From the NCBI RefSeq assembly GCF_005484985.1, contig NZ_CP027942.1, positions 2,108,001-2,172,000 of the forward strand: a stretch of 64,000 nt of DNA, written 5' to 3'. How positions within the stretch are numbered: the stretch's first letter is position 1; each line of letters starts with the position of its first letter. Positions 8,339-17,224 of this stretch are shown in pieces. A model generated the notes under the pieces. It was given only the letters and a program-made list of their open reading frames with translations, had not been told where the DNA came from and ran no database searches. A program made the translations under genes and the position numbers. This stretch comes from Agrococcus sp. SGAir0287. Lineage in GTDB: Bacteria > Actinomycetota > Actinomycetes > Actinomycetales > Microbacteriaceae.

Positions 8339-8962
8339 CTACGCCAGCCGCGCCAGCAGGTCGTCGACGCGCACGCGGATGTCGTCCCGCAGCGATCGCA
8401 CGGCGCTCGAGCCGAGCCCCGCGGGGTCGGCGAGGTCCCACGCCTCCGTGCGCTGCCCGTCGTGCAGCGGCGGCGCGTCGCAGAGCATCGTGACGACGAC
8501 GTCCGCCCGCGCGAGCACCTCGCTCGTGAGCGGCTTCGGGAAGCCGGGGTGGTCGACGCCGACCTCGGCGAGCGCGTCGGTCACCGACCGCAGCACCGCC
8601 GCGACCGGTCGCACGCCCGCCGACGACGCCAGCACCTCGGCGCCCGATGCCCGCACGAGCGCCTCGGCGATGATCGACATCCCGTCGTTGCGCGTCGAGA
8701 GGAACAGCACGCGCGGCACCCCGGGCGCCACGGACGCGTCGAGCGCGTCGAGACGCGCTGCGGCGAGGTCGACGGCGCGTTGCTGCAGCCGCTCGTGCGC
8801 GGGGTCGATCGCGGCCAGCAGGTCGCGGGAGTGGTGCACGAGCGTCGTCACGGTACCGGCGTCGAGCGTCGGATGCGCGAGCGCGAGGGCGCTCGCTGCC
8901 TCCTCGAGGGAGACGGGCGCCTCGCCGCGCGCATCGCGCCTGCCTCGCCTGCCCGGCAGCAT
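8339..8962 (-). CDS. Low-molecular-weight phosphatase/ArsC-like protein with degenerate active site
   Basis: The 207-residue protein has an N-terminal three-helix segment (about 18-75) and a C-terminal domain of the LMW protein-tyrosine-phosphatase/arsenate reductase fold. The catalytic loop, normally C-x5-R, reads STRNDGMS: the nucleophile Cys is Ser89 and the Arg is Met95. The late acid-loop motif WDLADP is kept. It is therefore likely a non-catalytic relative, perhaps a binding or sensing protein, though this is inferred. It starts 3 nt after the RamB-like gene and is probably cotranscribed with it. Confidence 0.75.
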   Translation of the reverse strand: MLPGRRGRRDARGEAPVSLEEAASALALAHPTLDAGTVTTLVHHSRDLLAAIDPAHERLQQRAVDLAAARLDALDASVAPGVPRVLFLSTRNDGMSIIAEALVRASGAEVLASSAGVRPVAAVLRSVTDALAEVGVDHPGFPKPLTSEVLARADVVVTMLCDAPPLHDGQRTEAWDLADPAGLGSSAVRSLRDDIRVRVDDLLARLA

Positions 8963-8965
8963 CGC

Positions 8966-10426
8966 TCAGCCCGCCCTGGTCGCGTCGGCGTCGGCCGGAT
9001 CCGGCGCGTGGCGTTCGAGGAAGTCGTAGAGCTCGGCGTCGTCGACACCCGGGAAGGTGCCCGACGGCAGCGGCGCGAGCGTGTGCTGGTGCATGCGGGC
9101 CGACGCCCACGCGTTCGCCCGCCACCGCTCGGCGAGCTCCGGCGCGGGCTGCGAGCAGCACGTCTTGTCGGGGCAGCGCGACTGGTCGCGGCGCTGCGTC
9201 GACGAGCCCCGGAACCACTTCGCGGCGTCGAACGGCACGCCGACCGTGATCGAGAACTCGCCGTCGGTGCCCGTGCCCGTCTGCGACGAGCACCAGAATG
9301 TGCCGGCCGGCGTGTCGGTGTACTGGTAGAACTCCGTCGTGCGCGAGGCGCGGTCGAAGGCCGTGCGCGCCGCGAAGTGGCGGCAGACGACCTGTCCCTC
9401 GATCGCGCCCGAGGCATCCATCGGCAGCGGCAGCCCGTCGTTCTCGTATGCGCGCATGAGGGCGCCGTCGTCGCCGACGCGCAGGAAGTGCACCTGCAGC
9501 CCGAGGTCGACCGTCGCGAGGTTCGTGAAGCGCATGGCCGCGGACTCGTGCGTGACGCCGAACGCGTCCCTGAAGTCCTCGACGGCGATGTTGCGATCCT
9601 GCTTCGCGCGGCGCAGGTACTCGACGGATGCGGTACGCGGCATGAGCGTGGCGGCGGCGAAGTAGTTGATCTCGAGCCGCTGCTGCAGGAACTCGCGGTA
9701 CGACGTCGGCTCCGAGTGGCCGAGCAGGCGGTGGGCGATGGCCTGCAGCGCCATGGAGCGCAGTCCGTGCCCGCCGGGGATCGACGCCGGCGGCAGGTAG
9801 ATGCGGCCGTGCTCCAGGTCGGTCACCGAGCGCGTCGAGTGCGGCAGGTCGGTGACGAAGACGAGCTCGAAGCCGATGCGCTGCGCCATGTCGGCGACGG
9901 CGCGGTGCGTGAGGGCGCCGCGCTCGTGGCCGACGGCGGCGAGCTGCTCCTCGGCGAGGGCGTCGAGCTCGGGCATCGCGTTGTCGGCCTGCTGCATCTG
10001 CAGGCGGATCGCCGTGGAGTCGCGACGCGCCTGCTCCGGCGTCGCGATCGCCTCCCTCGACCGCCGGTCGAGCTCGCGCTGCAGCCCGACGAGCGCGGCG
10101 AGCACGTCGTCGGGCATCGTCTTCGACGCGCGCACGGTCGGCAGGCCGAGGCGCGAGTACACGGCACCCTCCTGCAGGCGCTGCAGCTCGAGCTCGAGCC
10201 GCGAGCGCTCGGTGGGCGGCTCCTCCGAGAGCAGGTCGGTCGTCGACACCTCGAGCGCGGCCGCGATGGCCTGCAGCTGCGACAGACGTGGCTCGCGCTT
10301 GCCGTTCTCCATGAGCGACAGCTGGCTGCCCGCGAGCCCCACGAGGTCGCCCAGCCCGTCGAGCGTGAGGCCCGCGCGCGTGCGGAAGTGGCGGATGCGG
10401 TGGCCGAGGACTGCAAGATCGCTCAC
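8966..10426 (-). CDS. RamB-like XRE/IrrE-domain transcriptional regulator of carbon metabolism
   Basis: A 486-residue regulator: an N-terminal XRE helix-turn-helix ([20 protein letters not shown], about 8-27), a middle IrrE/ImmA-like domain and a C-terminal Cys-rich domain ([10 protein letters not shown] near the end). In Corynebacterium RamB controls acetate and gluconeogenic genes. Here it is divergent from pckG, with 83 bp between starts, so control of pckG is plausible. The metallopeptidase helix reads HRLLGH instead of HExxH, so proteolysis is unlikely. The GTG at 10426 is chosen because TACGCT lies 6 nt before it. Confidence 0.85.
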   Translation of the reverse strand: MSDLAVLGHRIRHFRTRAGLTLDGLGDLVGLAGSQLSLMENGKREPRLSQLQAIAAALEVSTTDLLSEEPPTERSRLELELQRLQEGAVYSRLGLPTVRASKTMPDDVLAALVGLQRELDRRSREAIATPEQARRDSTAIRLQMQQADNAMPELDALAEEQLAAVGHERGALTHRAVADMAQRIGFELVFVTDLPHSTRSVTDLEHGRIYLPPASIPGGHGLRSMALQAIAHRLLGHSEPTSYREFLQQRLEINYFAAATLMPRTASVEYLRRAKQDRNIAVEDFRDAFGVTHESAAMRFTNLATVDLGLQVHFLRVGDDGALMRAYENDGLPLPMDASGAIEGQVVCRHFAARTAFDRASRTTEFYQYTDTPAGTFWCSSQTGTGTDGEFSITVGVPFDAAKWFRGSSTQRRDQSRCPDKTCCSQPAPELAERWRANAWASARMHQHTLAPLPSGTFPGVDDAELYDFLERHAPDPADADATRAG

Positions 10427-10432
10427 ACCGGC

Positions 10433-10438
10433 AGCGTA
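10433..10438 (-). promoter_or_regulatory. -10 element, leaderless promoter of ramB-like gene
   Basis: TACGCT on the minus strand lies 6 nt before the GTG at 10426, in the 83-bp gap shared with pckG. Confidence 0.5.
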
Positions 10439-10509
10439 GCGAAAGAACCACTGAACATTCGTGCGCCATCTGCATGGATCGTTGGGAAAGCCAGCGCAAG
10501 GTGGAAGAC

Positions 10510-12396
10510 ATGACGATCCTTCCTCCGCCTCCGACGGCCGGCGCATCCGCCGCCAAGGCCGCGCGCACCCTCATCGGCGCCCCCGACGGCACCGCTCCGT
10601 CGGTCGTCGCGTGGGTCGCGAGCGTCGCCCGCCTCACCGAGCCCGCGACCATCCAGTGGTGCGACGGCTCCGACGCCGAGTTCGCGTCGCTCGTCGAGAC
10701 CATGCTCGAGGCCGGCACGATCGTGCCGGTGCCCGCTCGCCCCGGCAGCTACCTCGCACGCAGCCATCCCGACGACGTCGCCCGCGTCGAGGACCGTACG
10801 TTCATCTGCTCCGTCGACGACGAGGATGCGGGCCCGACGAACCACTGGCGCGAGCCGACCGCGATGCGCGAGACGCTCGGCGGCCTCTTCCAGGGCGCGA
10901 TGCGCGGTCGCACGATGTACGTCATCCCCTTCTCGATGGGTCCCGTCGGCGGCCCCATCTCCAAGCTCGGCATCGAGCTGACGGACTCCCCCTACGTCGT
11001 GGCGAGCATGCACGCCATGACGCGCGTCGGCGGCGGCGTGCTCGAGGCGATCGCCGCGGGCGACGAGTGGGTGCCCGCCGTGCACTCCGTCGGCGCGCCG
11101 CTCGAGCCCGGCCGGGCCGACTCCCCGTGGCCGTGCAACACGACGAAGTACATCTCGCACTTCCCCGAGACGCGCGAGATCTGGTCGTTCGGCTCGGCGT
11201 ACGGCGGGAACGCGCTGCTGGCGAAGAAGTGCTTCGCGCTGCGCATCGCCTCCGTGCAGGCGCGCGACGAGGGCTGGCTCGCCGAGCACATGCTCATCGT
11301 GCGCATGACGCACGAGGACGGGCGTCGCCTGCACCTCGCCGCCGCCTTCCCGTCCGCGTGCGGCAAGACGAACCTCGCGATGCTGAAGCCCTCGATCCCG
11401 GGCTGGACGGTCGAGACGATCGGCGACGACATCGCCTGGATGCGCACCGGCGCCGACGGCCGCCTGCACGCCATCAACCCCGAGAACGGGTTCTTCGGCG
11501 TCGCACCCGGCACCTCCGAGGCGACGAACGCGACGGCGATGGCCATGCTCGACCGCGACACGATCTTCACGAACGTCGCGCTCACCGACGACGGCGACGT
11601 GTGGTGGGAGGGCATGACGAAGCACGCGCCCGAGGGGCTCACCGACTGGCGCGGCGAGCGGTGGACGCCGGAGTCCGGCCGACCCGCTGCGCACCCCAAC
11701 GCCCGCTTCACGGTGCGCGCCTCGCAGTGCCCGTCGATCGCCGACGACTGGGATGCGCCGGAGGGCGTGCCGATCGATGCGATCGTGTTCGGCGGACGCC
11801 GGCCGACGCAGGTGCCGCTCGTCATGCAGGCGCGTGACTGGGAGCACGGCGTCTACGTCGGCGCGACGATCTCGAGCCAGCAGACCGCGGCCGCCGAGGG
11901 CCCCGTCGGCGAGATCCGCCGCGACCCGTTCGCGATGCTCCCGTTCTGCGGCTACGACATGGGCGACTACTTCCGCCACTGGCTCGACGTCGGCCAGCGC
12001 CTCGGCCGCAACGCACCCGCGATCTTCAGCGTCAACTGGTTCCGCCGCGACGCCGACGGCGGGTTCCTCTGGCCGGGCTTCAGCGAGAACGCCCGCGTGC
12101 TCGAGTGGATCGCCGGCCGCATCGCCGGCACGGCGGACGGCGTCGACACCGCGATCGGCGTGCTGCCGACCGAGGATGCGATCGACGTCGAGGGCCTCGA
12201 CCTGCCCGAGGGCGTGCTCGAGGAGCTGCTCGCCGTGGACGCACCGGCGTGGCTCGCCGAGCTCGTCGACGTCGACGCGTTCTTCAGCCAGTTCGAGCGT
12301 CTGCCGTTCGGCCTGCGTCGCCAGCTGAACCACGTGCGCTGGCGCCTCGAGCAGCAGACGTCGGCCCAGGCGACGGACGCGCTCGTCGCCGCCTGA
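10510..12396 (+). CDS. pckG: Phosphoenolpyruvate carboxykinase (GTP)
   Basis: The 628-residue enzyme converts oxaloacetate and GTP to PEP, CO2 and GDP in gluconeogenesis. It has the GTP-class kinase-1a loop FPSACGKTN (280-288, reactive Cys284), the [17 protein letters not shown] substrate loop ([17 protein letters not shown]) and the [14 protein letters not shown] motif. Length fits the actinobacterial GTP-dependent enzyme. The ATG at 10510 follows AAGGTGGAAG; an upstream ATG at 10474 has no ribosome site. It is divergent from the RamB-like regulator and followed by a hairpin terminator. Confidence 0.95.
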   Translation: MTILPPPPTAGASAAKAARTLIGAPDGTAPSVVAWVASVARLTEPATIQWCDGSDAEFASLVETMLEAGTIVPVPARPGSYLARSHPDDVARVEDRTFICSVDDEDAGPTNHWREPTAMRETLGGLFQGAMRGRTMYVIPFSMGPVGGPISKLGIELTDSPYVVASMHAMTRVGGGVLEAIAAGDEWVPAVHSVGAPLEPGRADSPWPCNTTKYISHFPETREIWSFGSAYGGNALLAKKCFALRIASVQARDEGWLAEHMLIVRMTHEDGRRLHLAAAFPSACGKTNLAMLKPSIPGWTVETIGDDIAWMRTGADGRLHAINPENGFFGVAPGTSEATNATAMAMLDRDTIFTNVALTDDGDVWWEGMTKHAPEGLTDWRGERWTPESGRPAAHPNARFTVRASQCPSIADDWDAPEGVPIDAIVFGGRRPTQVPLVMQARDWEHGVYVGATISSQQTAAAEGPVGEIRRDPFAMLPFCGYDMGDYFRHWLDVGQRLGRNAPAIFSVNWFRRDADGGFLWPGFSENARVLEWIAGRIAGTADGVDTAIGVLPTEDAIDVEGLDLPEGVLEELLAVDAPAWLAELVDVDAFFSQFERLPFGLRRQLNHVRWRLEQQTSAQATDALVAA

Positions 12397-12411
12397 CGCG
12401 ACCGCGCCAGC

Positions 12412-12448
12412 ACGGAGCCCCCACCGCGATCGGCGGTCGGGGCTCCGT
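12412..12448 (+). terminator. Hairpin terminator after pckG
   Basis: A perfect 10-bp stem, ACGGAGCCCC (12412-12421) with GGGGCTCCGT (12439-12448), encloses a second short ACCG/CGGT pairing. No clear U-tract follows, as is common in high-GC genomes. Confidence 0.65.
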
Positions 12449-12460
12449 CGCGTCTCCCCC

Positions 12461-12512
12461 ACCAGCCGTCGGGGAGCGCGCGAGCCGAGGGCGAGCACGC
12501 GTCACGCGACCC
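12461..12512. repeat. Repeat family A, degenerate copy
   Basis: ACCAGCCGTCGGGGAGCGCG is followed by GAGCACGCGTCACGCGACCC, matching the ends of family A with several substitutions. It sits between convergent pckG and the SSB-like gene. Confidence 0.6.
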
Positions 12513-12574
12513 GGGCCATCGCGAGCACGCCGAGCAGCGCGACCCTCCGCGACGGGGTCCGTCGCACGACCCGC

Positions 12575-12967
12575 CTACTCGTCGAAGACCGGCCAGTCCG
12601 CCTCCAGCGCCCCGGCGGGTCGACGCAGCTCCACCGTGACCTCCTGCCCCAGGGCGAGGTCGACGGCGATGGTGGTCGCCTCGACGACCCGACGCTGCTG
12701 AGCCCTGCCGTCGACCTCCCACGACTCCGTGTGCTCCTTGCCGGTCACCGTCACGCCGTGGCCCTGCCGCAGCGTCCGCGCCGCGAGCCTGCCGAGCGTC
12801 GAGCGCGCCTCGACGTGATGCGTCGTCGGCACCTCGTGCCACACCGGCTCCCCGCGCACGTACCGCCCGGTGCGCTCGACGACCACGAAGGTCGTCACGG
12901 CGTCGGCGTGCTCCGCGCGCTGCTCGGGGTCGGCTGCCAGGTTGCCTCGGATCGTGCGACGTCCCAT
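12575..12967 (-). CDS. Single-stranded DNA-binding protein-like OB-fold protein
   Basis: A 130-residue protein with the start of an SSB-type OB fold (IRGNLAADPEQ, then TTFVVVERTGRYV) and the W-H-EVPTTHHVEARSTLGRLAARTL strand/helix region. Its acidic C-terminus ends PVFDE rather than the DDDIPF tip of essential SSB. It is probably an accessory SSB paralogue. It stands alone and is divergent from the PaiB-like gene. Confidence 0.75.
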   Translation of the reverse strand: MGRRTIRGNLAADPEQRAEHADAVTTFVVVERTGRYVRGEPVWHEVPTTHHVEARSTLGRLAARTLRQGHGVTVTGKEHTESWEVDGRAQQRRVVEATTIAVDLALGQEVTVELRRPAGALEADWPVFDE

Positions 12968-13057
12968 GCATCGGATCGTCGCACGATCCCGCGTGCGAGG
13001 CTGGATCGTCGGCGACGTCGGCCGCTCGGGCGTCGGGGCGGATGCGAGGATCGACGC

Positions 13058-13741
13058 GTGCAGCCCAATCCCCAGTACCGCGTCGAGGATCCCCGCTTCG
13101 TGCGCGACCTCGTCGTCGCGCATCCGTGGGCGACGCTCGTCAGCCACGTCGCAGGCGACCCCGTCGCCTCCCACACCCCGCTGCTGCTCGACGAGGTCCC
13201 GGGCGCGAACGACGGCGACGCCATCGCGTTCGTCACGCACCTCGGCCGCGCCGACGCCCGCCTCCACGGGCTCGTCGGGGGCGGCGCGACCGGCCTCGGC
13301 ACGATGCTCGTCGTGATCCAGGGCGAGCACGACTACGTGTCGCCCTCCTGGTACGTCGGCGCCGACGCCGGCCAGGTGCCGACGTGGAACTTCGAGGCCG
13401 TGCACGCCGTGTGCGACGTCGCCGTCGTCGACCACGCCGAGAACGTCGCGACCCTCGAGCGCCTCGTGGCGCACTTCGAGGGCGATCGGCCGGGCGCGAA
13501 GCGTCTCGACGTCGACGACGAGACGAACCTCGGGCTCGCGATGGGCACGACGGGCCTGCGCCTGACGGTGCGATCGTGGACGGCGAAGTCGAAGCTCTCG
13601 CAGAACAAGTCGCCCGAGACCCGCGCGAGCGTCATCGCCCACCTGCGCGGCGACCATCCCAGCCTCGCCGCACGCATGCAGGCGTCCCTCGACGCCGATC
13701 TCGCCTCCGCCCCAACCGATCCGGGCCGCTCGGCGTCGTAG
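13058..13741 (+). CDS. FMN-binding negative transcriptional regulator (PaiB family)
   Basis: The 227-residue product fits the PaiB/FMN-binding split-barrel family: VEDPRFVRDLVVAHPWATLVS at the N-terminus, TPLLLDE, GEHDYVSPSWYVG (FMN site) and VPTWNFEAVHA, and a C-terminal SKLSQNKS segment typical of the family. Members bind flavin and some act in transcriptional control or haem breakdown. The function here is open. The GTG at 13058 follows GCGAGGA, which could be a ribosome site or a weak GAGGAT -10 box. Confidence 0.88.
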   Translation: MQPNPQYRVEDPRFVRDLVVAHPWATLVSHVAGDPVASHTPLLLDEVPGANDGDAIAFVTHLGRADARLHGLVGGGATGLGTMLVVIQGEHDYVSPSWYVGADAGQVPTWNFEAVHAVCDVAVVDHAENVATLERLVAHFEGDRPGAKRLDVDDETNLGLAMGTTGLRLTVRSWTAKSKLSQNKSPETRASVIAHLRGDHPSLAARMQASLDADLASAPTDPGRSAS

Positions 13742-13752
13742 AGGGTGGAGGG

Positions 13753-14262
13753 ATGGCTGCGCACTGGGAGCAGGTGGTGACCCGACTGGTCGCGGAGCGC
13801 GGTGCTGCCCTCACCCGATACGCCGCGCTGCTGTGCGGCGACGACGAGGAGGCGAGGGACCTGGTGCAGGATGCGCTCGCAGCGACGTTCGGTCGCCTGC
13901 GCAACGGCTTCGAGGTCGAGCAGGCCGAGGCGTACGTGCGCCGCGCGATCGCGAACCGCTTCCTCGACCGCGCCAGGCGCCGCCAGCGGTGGCAGCGCAT
14001 CCGTCCGCTCGTCGTGCCCCACGAGCGACTCGACTCCGGCTCGACGCTCACCGGCGCGCACCTCGACATGGCGGCGCGGCTCGAGCGCCTCAGCCCGCGC
14101 GAGCGCGCGTGCATCGTGCTGCGCTACTACGAGGATCGCTCGGTCGACGAGACGGCGAAGGAGCTCGGCATCGCGCCCGGCTCCGTGAAGCGCTACGTGA
14201 GCGACGCGATGCGCAAGCTGCGCGAGCAGATCGCGACCGAGGATGCGGGAGGTGCGTCGTGA
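13753..14262 (+). CDS. RNA polymerase sigma-70 factor, SigE family (ECF)
   Basis: A 169-residue ECF sigma factor with sigma region 2 (ALLCGDDEEARDLVQDALAA) and region 4 (RLSPRERACIVLRYYEDRSV, then ETAKELGIAPGSVKRYVSDA). It belongs to the actinobacterial SigE-family group. GGTGGAGGG precedes the ATG. Its stop overlaps the GTG of a membrane protein, the usual sigma/partner arrangement, so that protein may control it. The stimulus is unknown. Confidence 0.9.
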   Translation: MAAHWEQVVTRLVAERGAALTRYAALLCGDDEEARDLVQDALAATFGRLRNGFEVEQAEAYVRRAIANRFLDRARRRQRWQRIRPLVVPHERLDSGSTLTGAHLDMAARLERLSPRERACIVLRYYEDRSVDETAKELGIAPGSVKRYVSDAMRKLREQIATEDAGGAS

Positions 14263-14981
14263 ACGACGACGAGCTGCGCGAGCGCCTGCGCGCGATGCCC
14301 GAGCCGACGACGACGATCGACGTCGACGCGGTCGTCGCCGACGCGCGACGCCGCCGCCGCCCGAAGGTCGTGGGCGTGGGCGTCGCGGCGGTGGCCGGCT
14401 GCCTCGCCTTCCTCGCCCCCGTGGTCGTGCCCGGGCTGCTCGGCCCGGATCCCGTGACGTCGACGCTGCAGGAGCAGGGCGCCGCGGAGCAGGGCGACGC
14501 GAGCGGCGCGCCCGCCGCACCGGCACCGGCCGCGACCTCCGGCGGGGAGCCGGACGCGTCGACGTTCCAGTCCAGCGCGCCCGAGGCCGCAGGGGGCGCG
14601 CAGGACGCGTGCGCGCCGCCGACGCCCGCAGGCGAGGTCGTCGCCGGCCTCGGCATCGCGTTCTCGGACGATCCGGCGGATGGGGATGCCGCGCTCGTGC
14701 TGACGAACGCCAGCCCCATCACGATCGACGTCGGCGTCGGCGAGGTCGGCACCATCGTGCTCGACGGCGGCCTCGTCGCGACCTCGACCGAGCTCGACAT
14801 GGACGCGGCGACGCGGCCGGTCGCGATCGGCTCCGGCGCGACCGTCGAGCTGCCGATCGACCTCGCTCGCTCGACCGTCGCCTGCGGGTACGGACCGGCC
14901 GGTCTCGCACCGTCGCCGCTCGTCGTGCTCGACGTGGGCGGCGCGCGCATCGTCGTCGCCGGCACACCGTTCGCATCCTGA
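14259..14981 (+). CDS. Membrane protein cotranscribed with sigma factor (possible anti-sigma)
   Basis: A 240-residue single-pass protein: about 38 cytoplasmic residues (DDELRERLRAMPEPTTTIDV, Arg-rich end), one transmembrane helix (about 40-62) and a long Ala/Pro/Gly-rich linker leading to an outside domain with two cysteines. The GTG overlaps the sigma-factor stop. No zinc-binding HxxxCxxC motif is present, so it is not a classic ZAS anti-sigma, but topology and overlap fit a regulator of the sigma factor. This role is inferred. Confidence 0.65.
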   Translation: MNDDELRERLRAMPEPTTTIDVDAVVADARRRRRPKVVGVGVAAVAGCLAFLAPVVVPGLLGPDPVTSTLQEQGAAEQGDASGAPAAPAPAATSGGEPDASTFQSSAPEAAGGAQDACAPPTPAGEVVAGLGIAFSDDPADGDAALVLTNASPITIDVGVGEVGTIVLDGGLVATSTELDMDAATRPVAIGSGATVELPIDLARSTVACGYGPAGLAPSPLVVLDVGGARIVVAGTPFAS

Positions 14982-15047
14982 CGATCGTTCGCTCACAGCA
15001 CCCGCCCGCTCCCCCGAATCCCACGGCTCTCGCGTAGACCCGCCGGG

Positions 15048-15053
15048 TAGGCT
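15048..15053 (+). promoter_or_regulatory. -10 element, leaderless promoter of TPM protein
   Basis: TAGGCT is followed by 6 nt and the GTG at 15060. It decides between this GTG and the in-frame ATG at 15087. Confidence 0.5.
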
Positions 15054-15059
15054 CCCGCC

Positions 15060-17153
15060 GTGACGCGACCACCCGAGGGGGGATGGATGCCCAGCATCGT
15101 CAGAGGGATCGTGGCCGTCGGCATCGCCGCGGCTGCGGGGCTCGGTCTGAGCGCGGGGGCGCTCGTCGCCGAGGATCCCGTGGACCTCGGCGGCGACGTG
15201 TTCGTCGACGAGACGGGCACGCTCGACGCCGCCGCCGTGACGGAGGCGCTCGAGGCCGCGAACGCCGAGTCGACCGTGCCCGTGTACGCGGTCGTCGTGC
15301 GGTCGTTCGACGGCGCGGCGCCCGGCGACTGGTCGAACCAGTCGGCCGTCGACTCCGGACTCCCCGCCGACTCCGTCCTCCTGTCGATCGCGCTCGACGA
15401 CGGCCAGTACGCGTACTCGACGGGTTCCGGCGTGGACCGATCCTCGGAGCAGATCGACGACGCGGTCCAGAACCACCTCGTGCCCGAGCTGAACCAGGGC
15501 GACATCGAGGGCGGGATCGTCGCGTTCGCCGATCGCATCGCGGAGGACGCGGCGACGCCCGGCCAGCAGGCCCTCGGCGTCGGCGGCGCGGTCGTCGGCG
15601 GGCTCGTCGTCGTCGGCGGCGCCGTCGGCGTCGGCGCCCTCGTGCTGCGTCGGCGACGCACGGCACGCGCCGCGAAGGCCGAGATCGAGCAGCAGCAGCA
15701 GAGCCTCGAGCAGCTGAAGCAGCGCGCCGACATCGCACTCGTGCAGCTCGACGACACCGTGCAGCAGTCGGAGCAGGAGCTGCAGTTCGCGCAGGCGCAG
15801 TTCGGCGACGAGCCCGTCGCGCAGTACGCGCAGGCCGTCGAGCGCGCGAAGGGCGGCCTCAAGGAGGCGTTCACGCTGCAGCAGCAGCTCGACGACGCGT
15901 TCCCCGACTCCGACCAGGAGCGGCACGACTGGTCGAGCCGCATCCTGCAGATCGCCGAGGGTGCGACCGCCGAGCTCGCAAGCCAGGCGAAGGGCTTCCA
16001 GGAGCTGCGAGACCTCGAGCACACGGCGCCGCAGGCACTCGAAGCCGCCGCACGCGCCCGCGCCGAGCTCGAGCGCCGCATCGCGGGCGCGAAGCAGATC
16101 CTCGATCGGCTCGACGACCGCTACACGGGCCTGTCGATCGCACCCGTGCAGCAGAACATCGACGGCGCCGAGCGCCTGCTGCCCGCGATCGACGAGGCCG
16201 TCGCCGAGGGGCGCGGCGCGGAGCCCGGCCGCGCGGCCATCGCGGTGCACGCGGCGGAGGCGGCGATCGCGCAGGCGCAGTCCCTGCTCGCAGGGGTCGA
16301 GCGCGCTGGCGACGACCTCGCGGCATCCGAGGAGCAGCTGCGCGCGCTCGTCGACGACACGGAGACCGACGTCGCCGTCGCGCGCTCGCTGCCGAGGGGC
16401 GCGGGCGACCTCGCGCCGATCATCCAGCTCGCCGAGCAGGCGATCGCCGACGCGCGGCGCACGCCCGTCGACGTCGTCGAGGTGCTGCCGAGGCTGCAGC
16501 GCGCGAACGACACGCTCGAGCAGGCGACGGGCCAGTCGCGCGAGGAGTCGGAGCGGCAGGGTCGCGCGGCGTCCTCGCTGCAGGGCTGGCTCGCGTCGGC
16601 ACGCGCCAACATCGACGCCGCGGAGCAGTTCCTCACCACGAGGCGCATCGCCGTCGGCTCGCATGCTCGGCAGATGCTCGCGCTCGCGCAGGAGGACCTC
16701 GCGCAGGCGCTGCGGCTGCAGTCGACCGACGTCGCCGCCGCCGCCGATGCGGCGCGGCGCGCCTCCGAGCGCGCCGAGCAGGCCATGCGCGACGCGGACG
16801 AGGACGTCCGCGGCTTCGGCGGCGGCGGATTCGCGCCGCGGAACCCCTACTACCGCGGCGGTCGTCGCGGCGGCTTCGACGGACCCGACCTCGGCGGCTT
16901 CGGCGGCGGCATGGGCAACGTCGGCGGCGCGGTCATGGGCGGCGTGCTGGGCTCGGTGCTCGGCAACATCCTCATGGGCGGCGGCTCGCACCACGGCGGC
17001 GGCGACTGGGGAGCGTCCGCCTCCGGCGGCGACGGCGGATTCTTCGGCGGCGGCGACGGCGGCGGGTTCACGAGCGGCGGGGGCGACTTCGGCGGCTTCT
17101 TCGGCGGCGGCGGCGACTTCGGCGGCTTCGACGGCGGCGGCGGCGACTTCTGA
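15060..17153 (+). CDS. TPM-domain membrane protein with coiled coils and Gly-rich tail
   Basis: A 697-residue secreted or membrane protein. It has a signal sequence, then a TPM domain (about 45-165; VFVDETGTLD to the ADRIAED segment), then a transmembrane helix (about 172-195) with a basic stop. Next come about 350 residues of Gln/Glu/Ala-rich coiled coil and, from about residue 588, a glycine-rich tail with repeated GGDFGGF blocks ending in Phe. The GTG at 15060 is supported by TAGGCT 6 nt upstream; the ATG at 15087 after GAGGGGGG is an alternative. PspA follows 71 bp later, suggesting a joint envelope-stress role. Confidence 0.8.
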   Translation: MTRPPEGGWMPSIVRGIVAVGIAAAAGLGLSAGALVAEDPVDLGGDVFVDETGTLDAAAVTEALEAANAESTVPVYAVVVRSFDGAAPGDWSNQSAVDSGLPADSVLLSIALDDGQYAYSTGSGVDRSSEQIDDAVQNHLVPELNQGDIEGGIVAFADRIAEDAATPGQQALGVGGAVVGGLVVVGGAVGVGALVLRRRRTARAAKAEIEQQQQSLEQLKQRADIALVQLDDTVQQSEQELQFAQAQFGDEPVAQYAQAVERAKGGLKEAFTLQQQLDDAFPDSDQERHDWSSRILQIAEGATAELASQAKGFQELRDLEHTAPQALEAAARARAELERRIAGAKQILDRLDDRYTGLSIAPVQQNIDGAERLLPAIDEAVAEGRGAEPGRAAIAVHAAEAAIAQAQSLLAGVERAGDDLAASEEQLRALVDDTETDVAVARSLPRGAGDLAPIIQLAEQAIADARRTPVDVVEVLPRLQRANDTLEQATGQSREESERQGRAASSLQGWLASARANIDAAEQFLTTRRIAVGSHARQMLALAQEDLAQALRLQSTDVAAAADAARRASERAEQAMRDADEDVRGFGGGGFAPRNPYYRGGRRGGFDGPDLGGFGGGMGNVGGAVMGGVLGSVLGNILMGGGSHHGGGDWGASASGGDGGFFGGGDGGGFTSGGGDFGGFFGGGGDFGGFDGGGGDF

Positions 17154-17224
17154 GTCGACGCGGCGCGCGACCTGCGACATCCATCCACACGATCCAGACC
17201 ACGACGGCACTCGAAAGGCAGACC

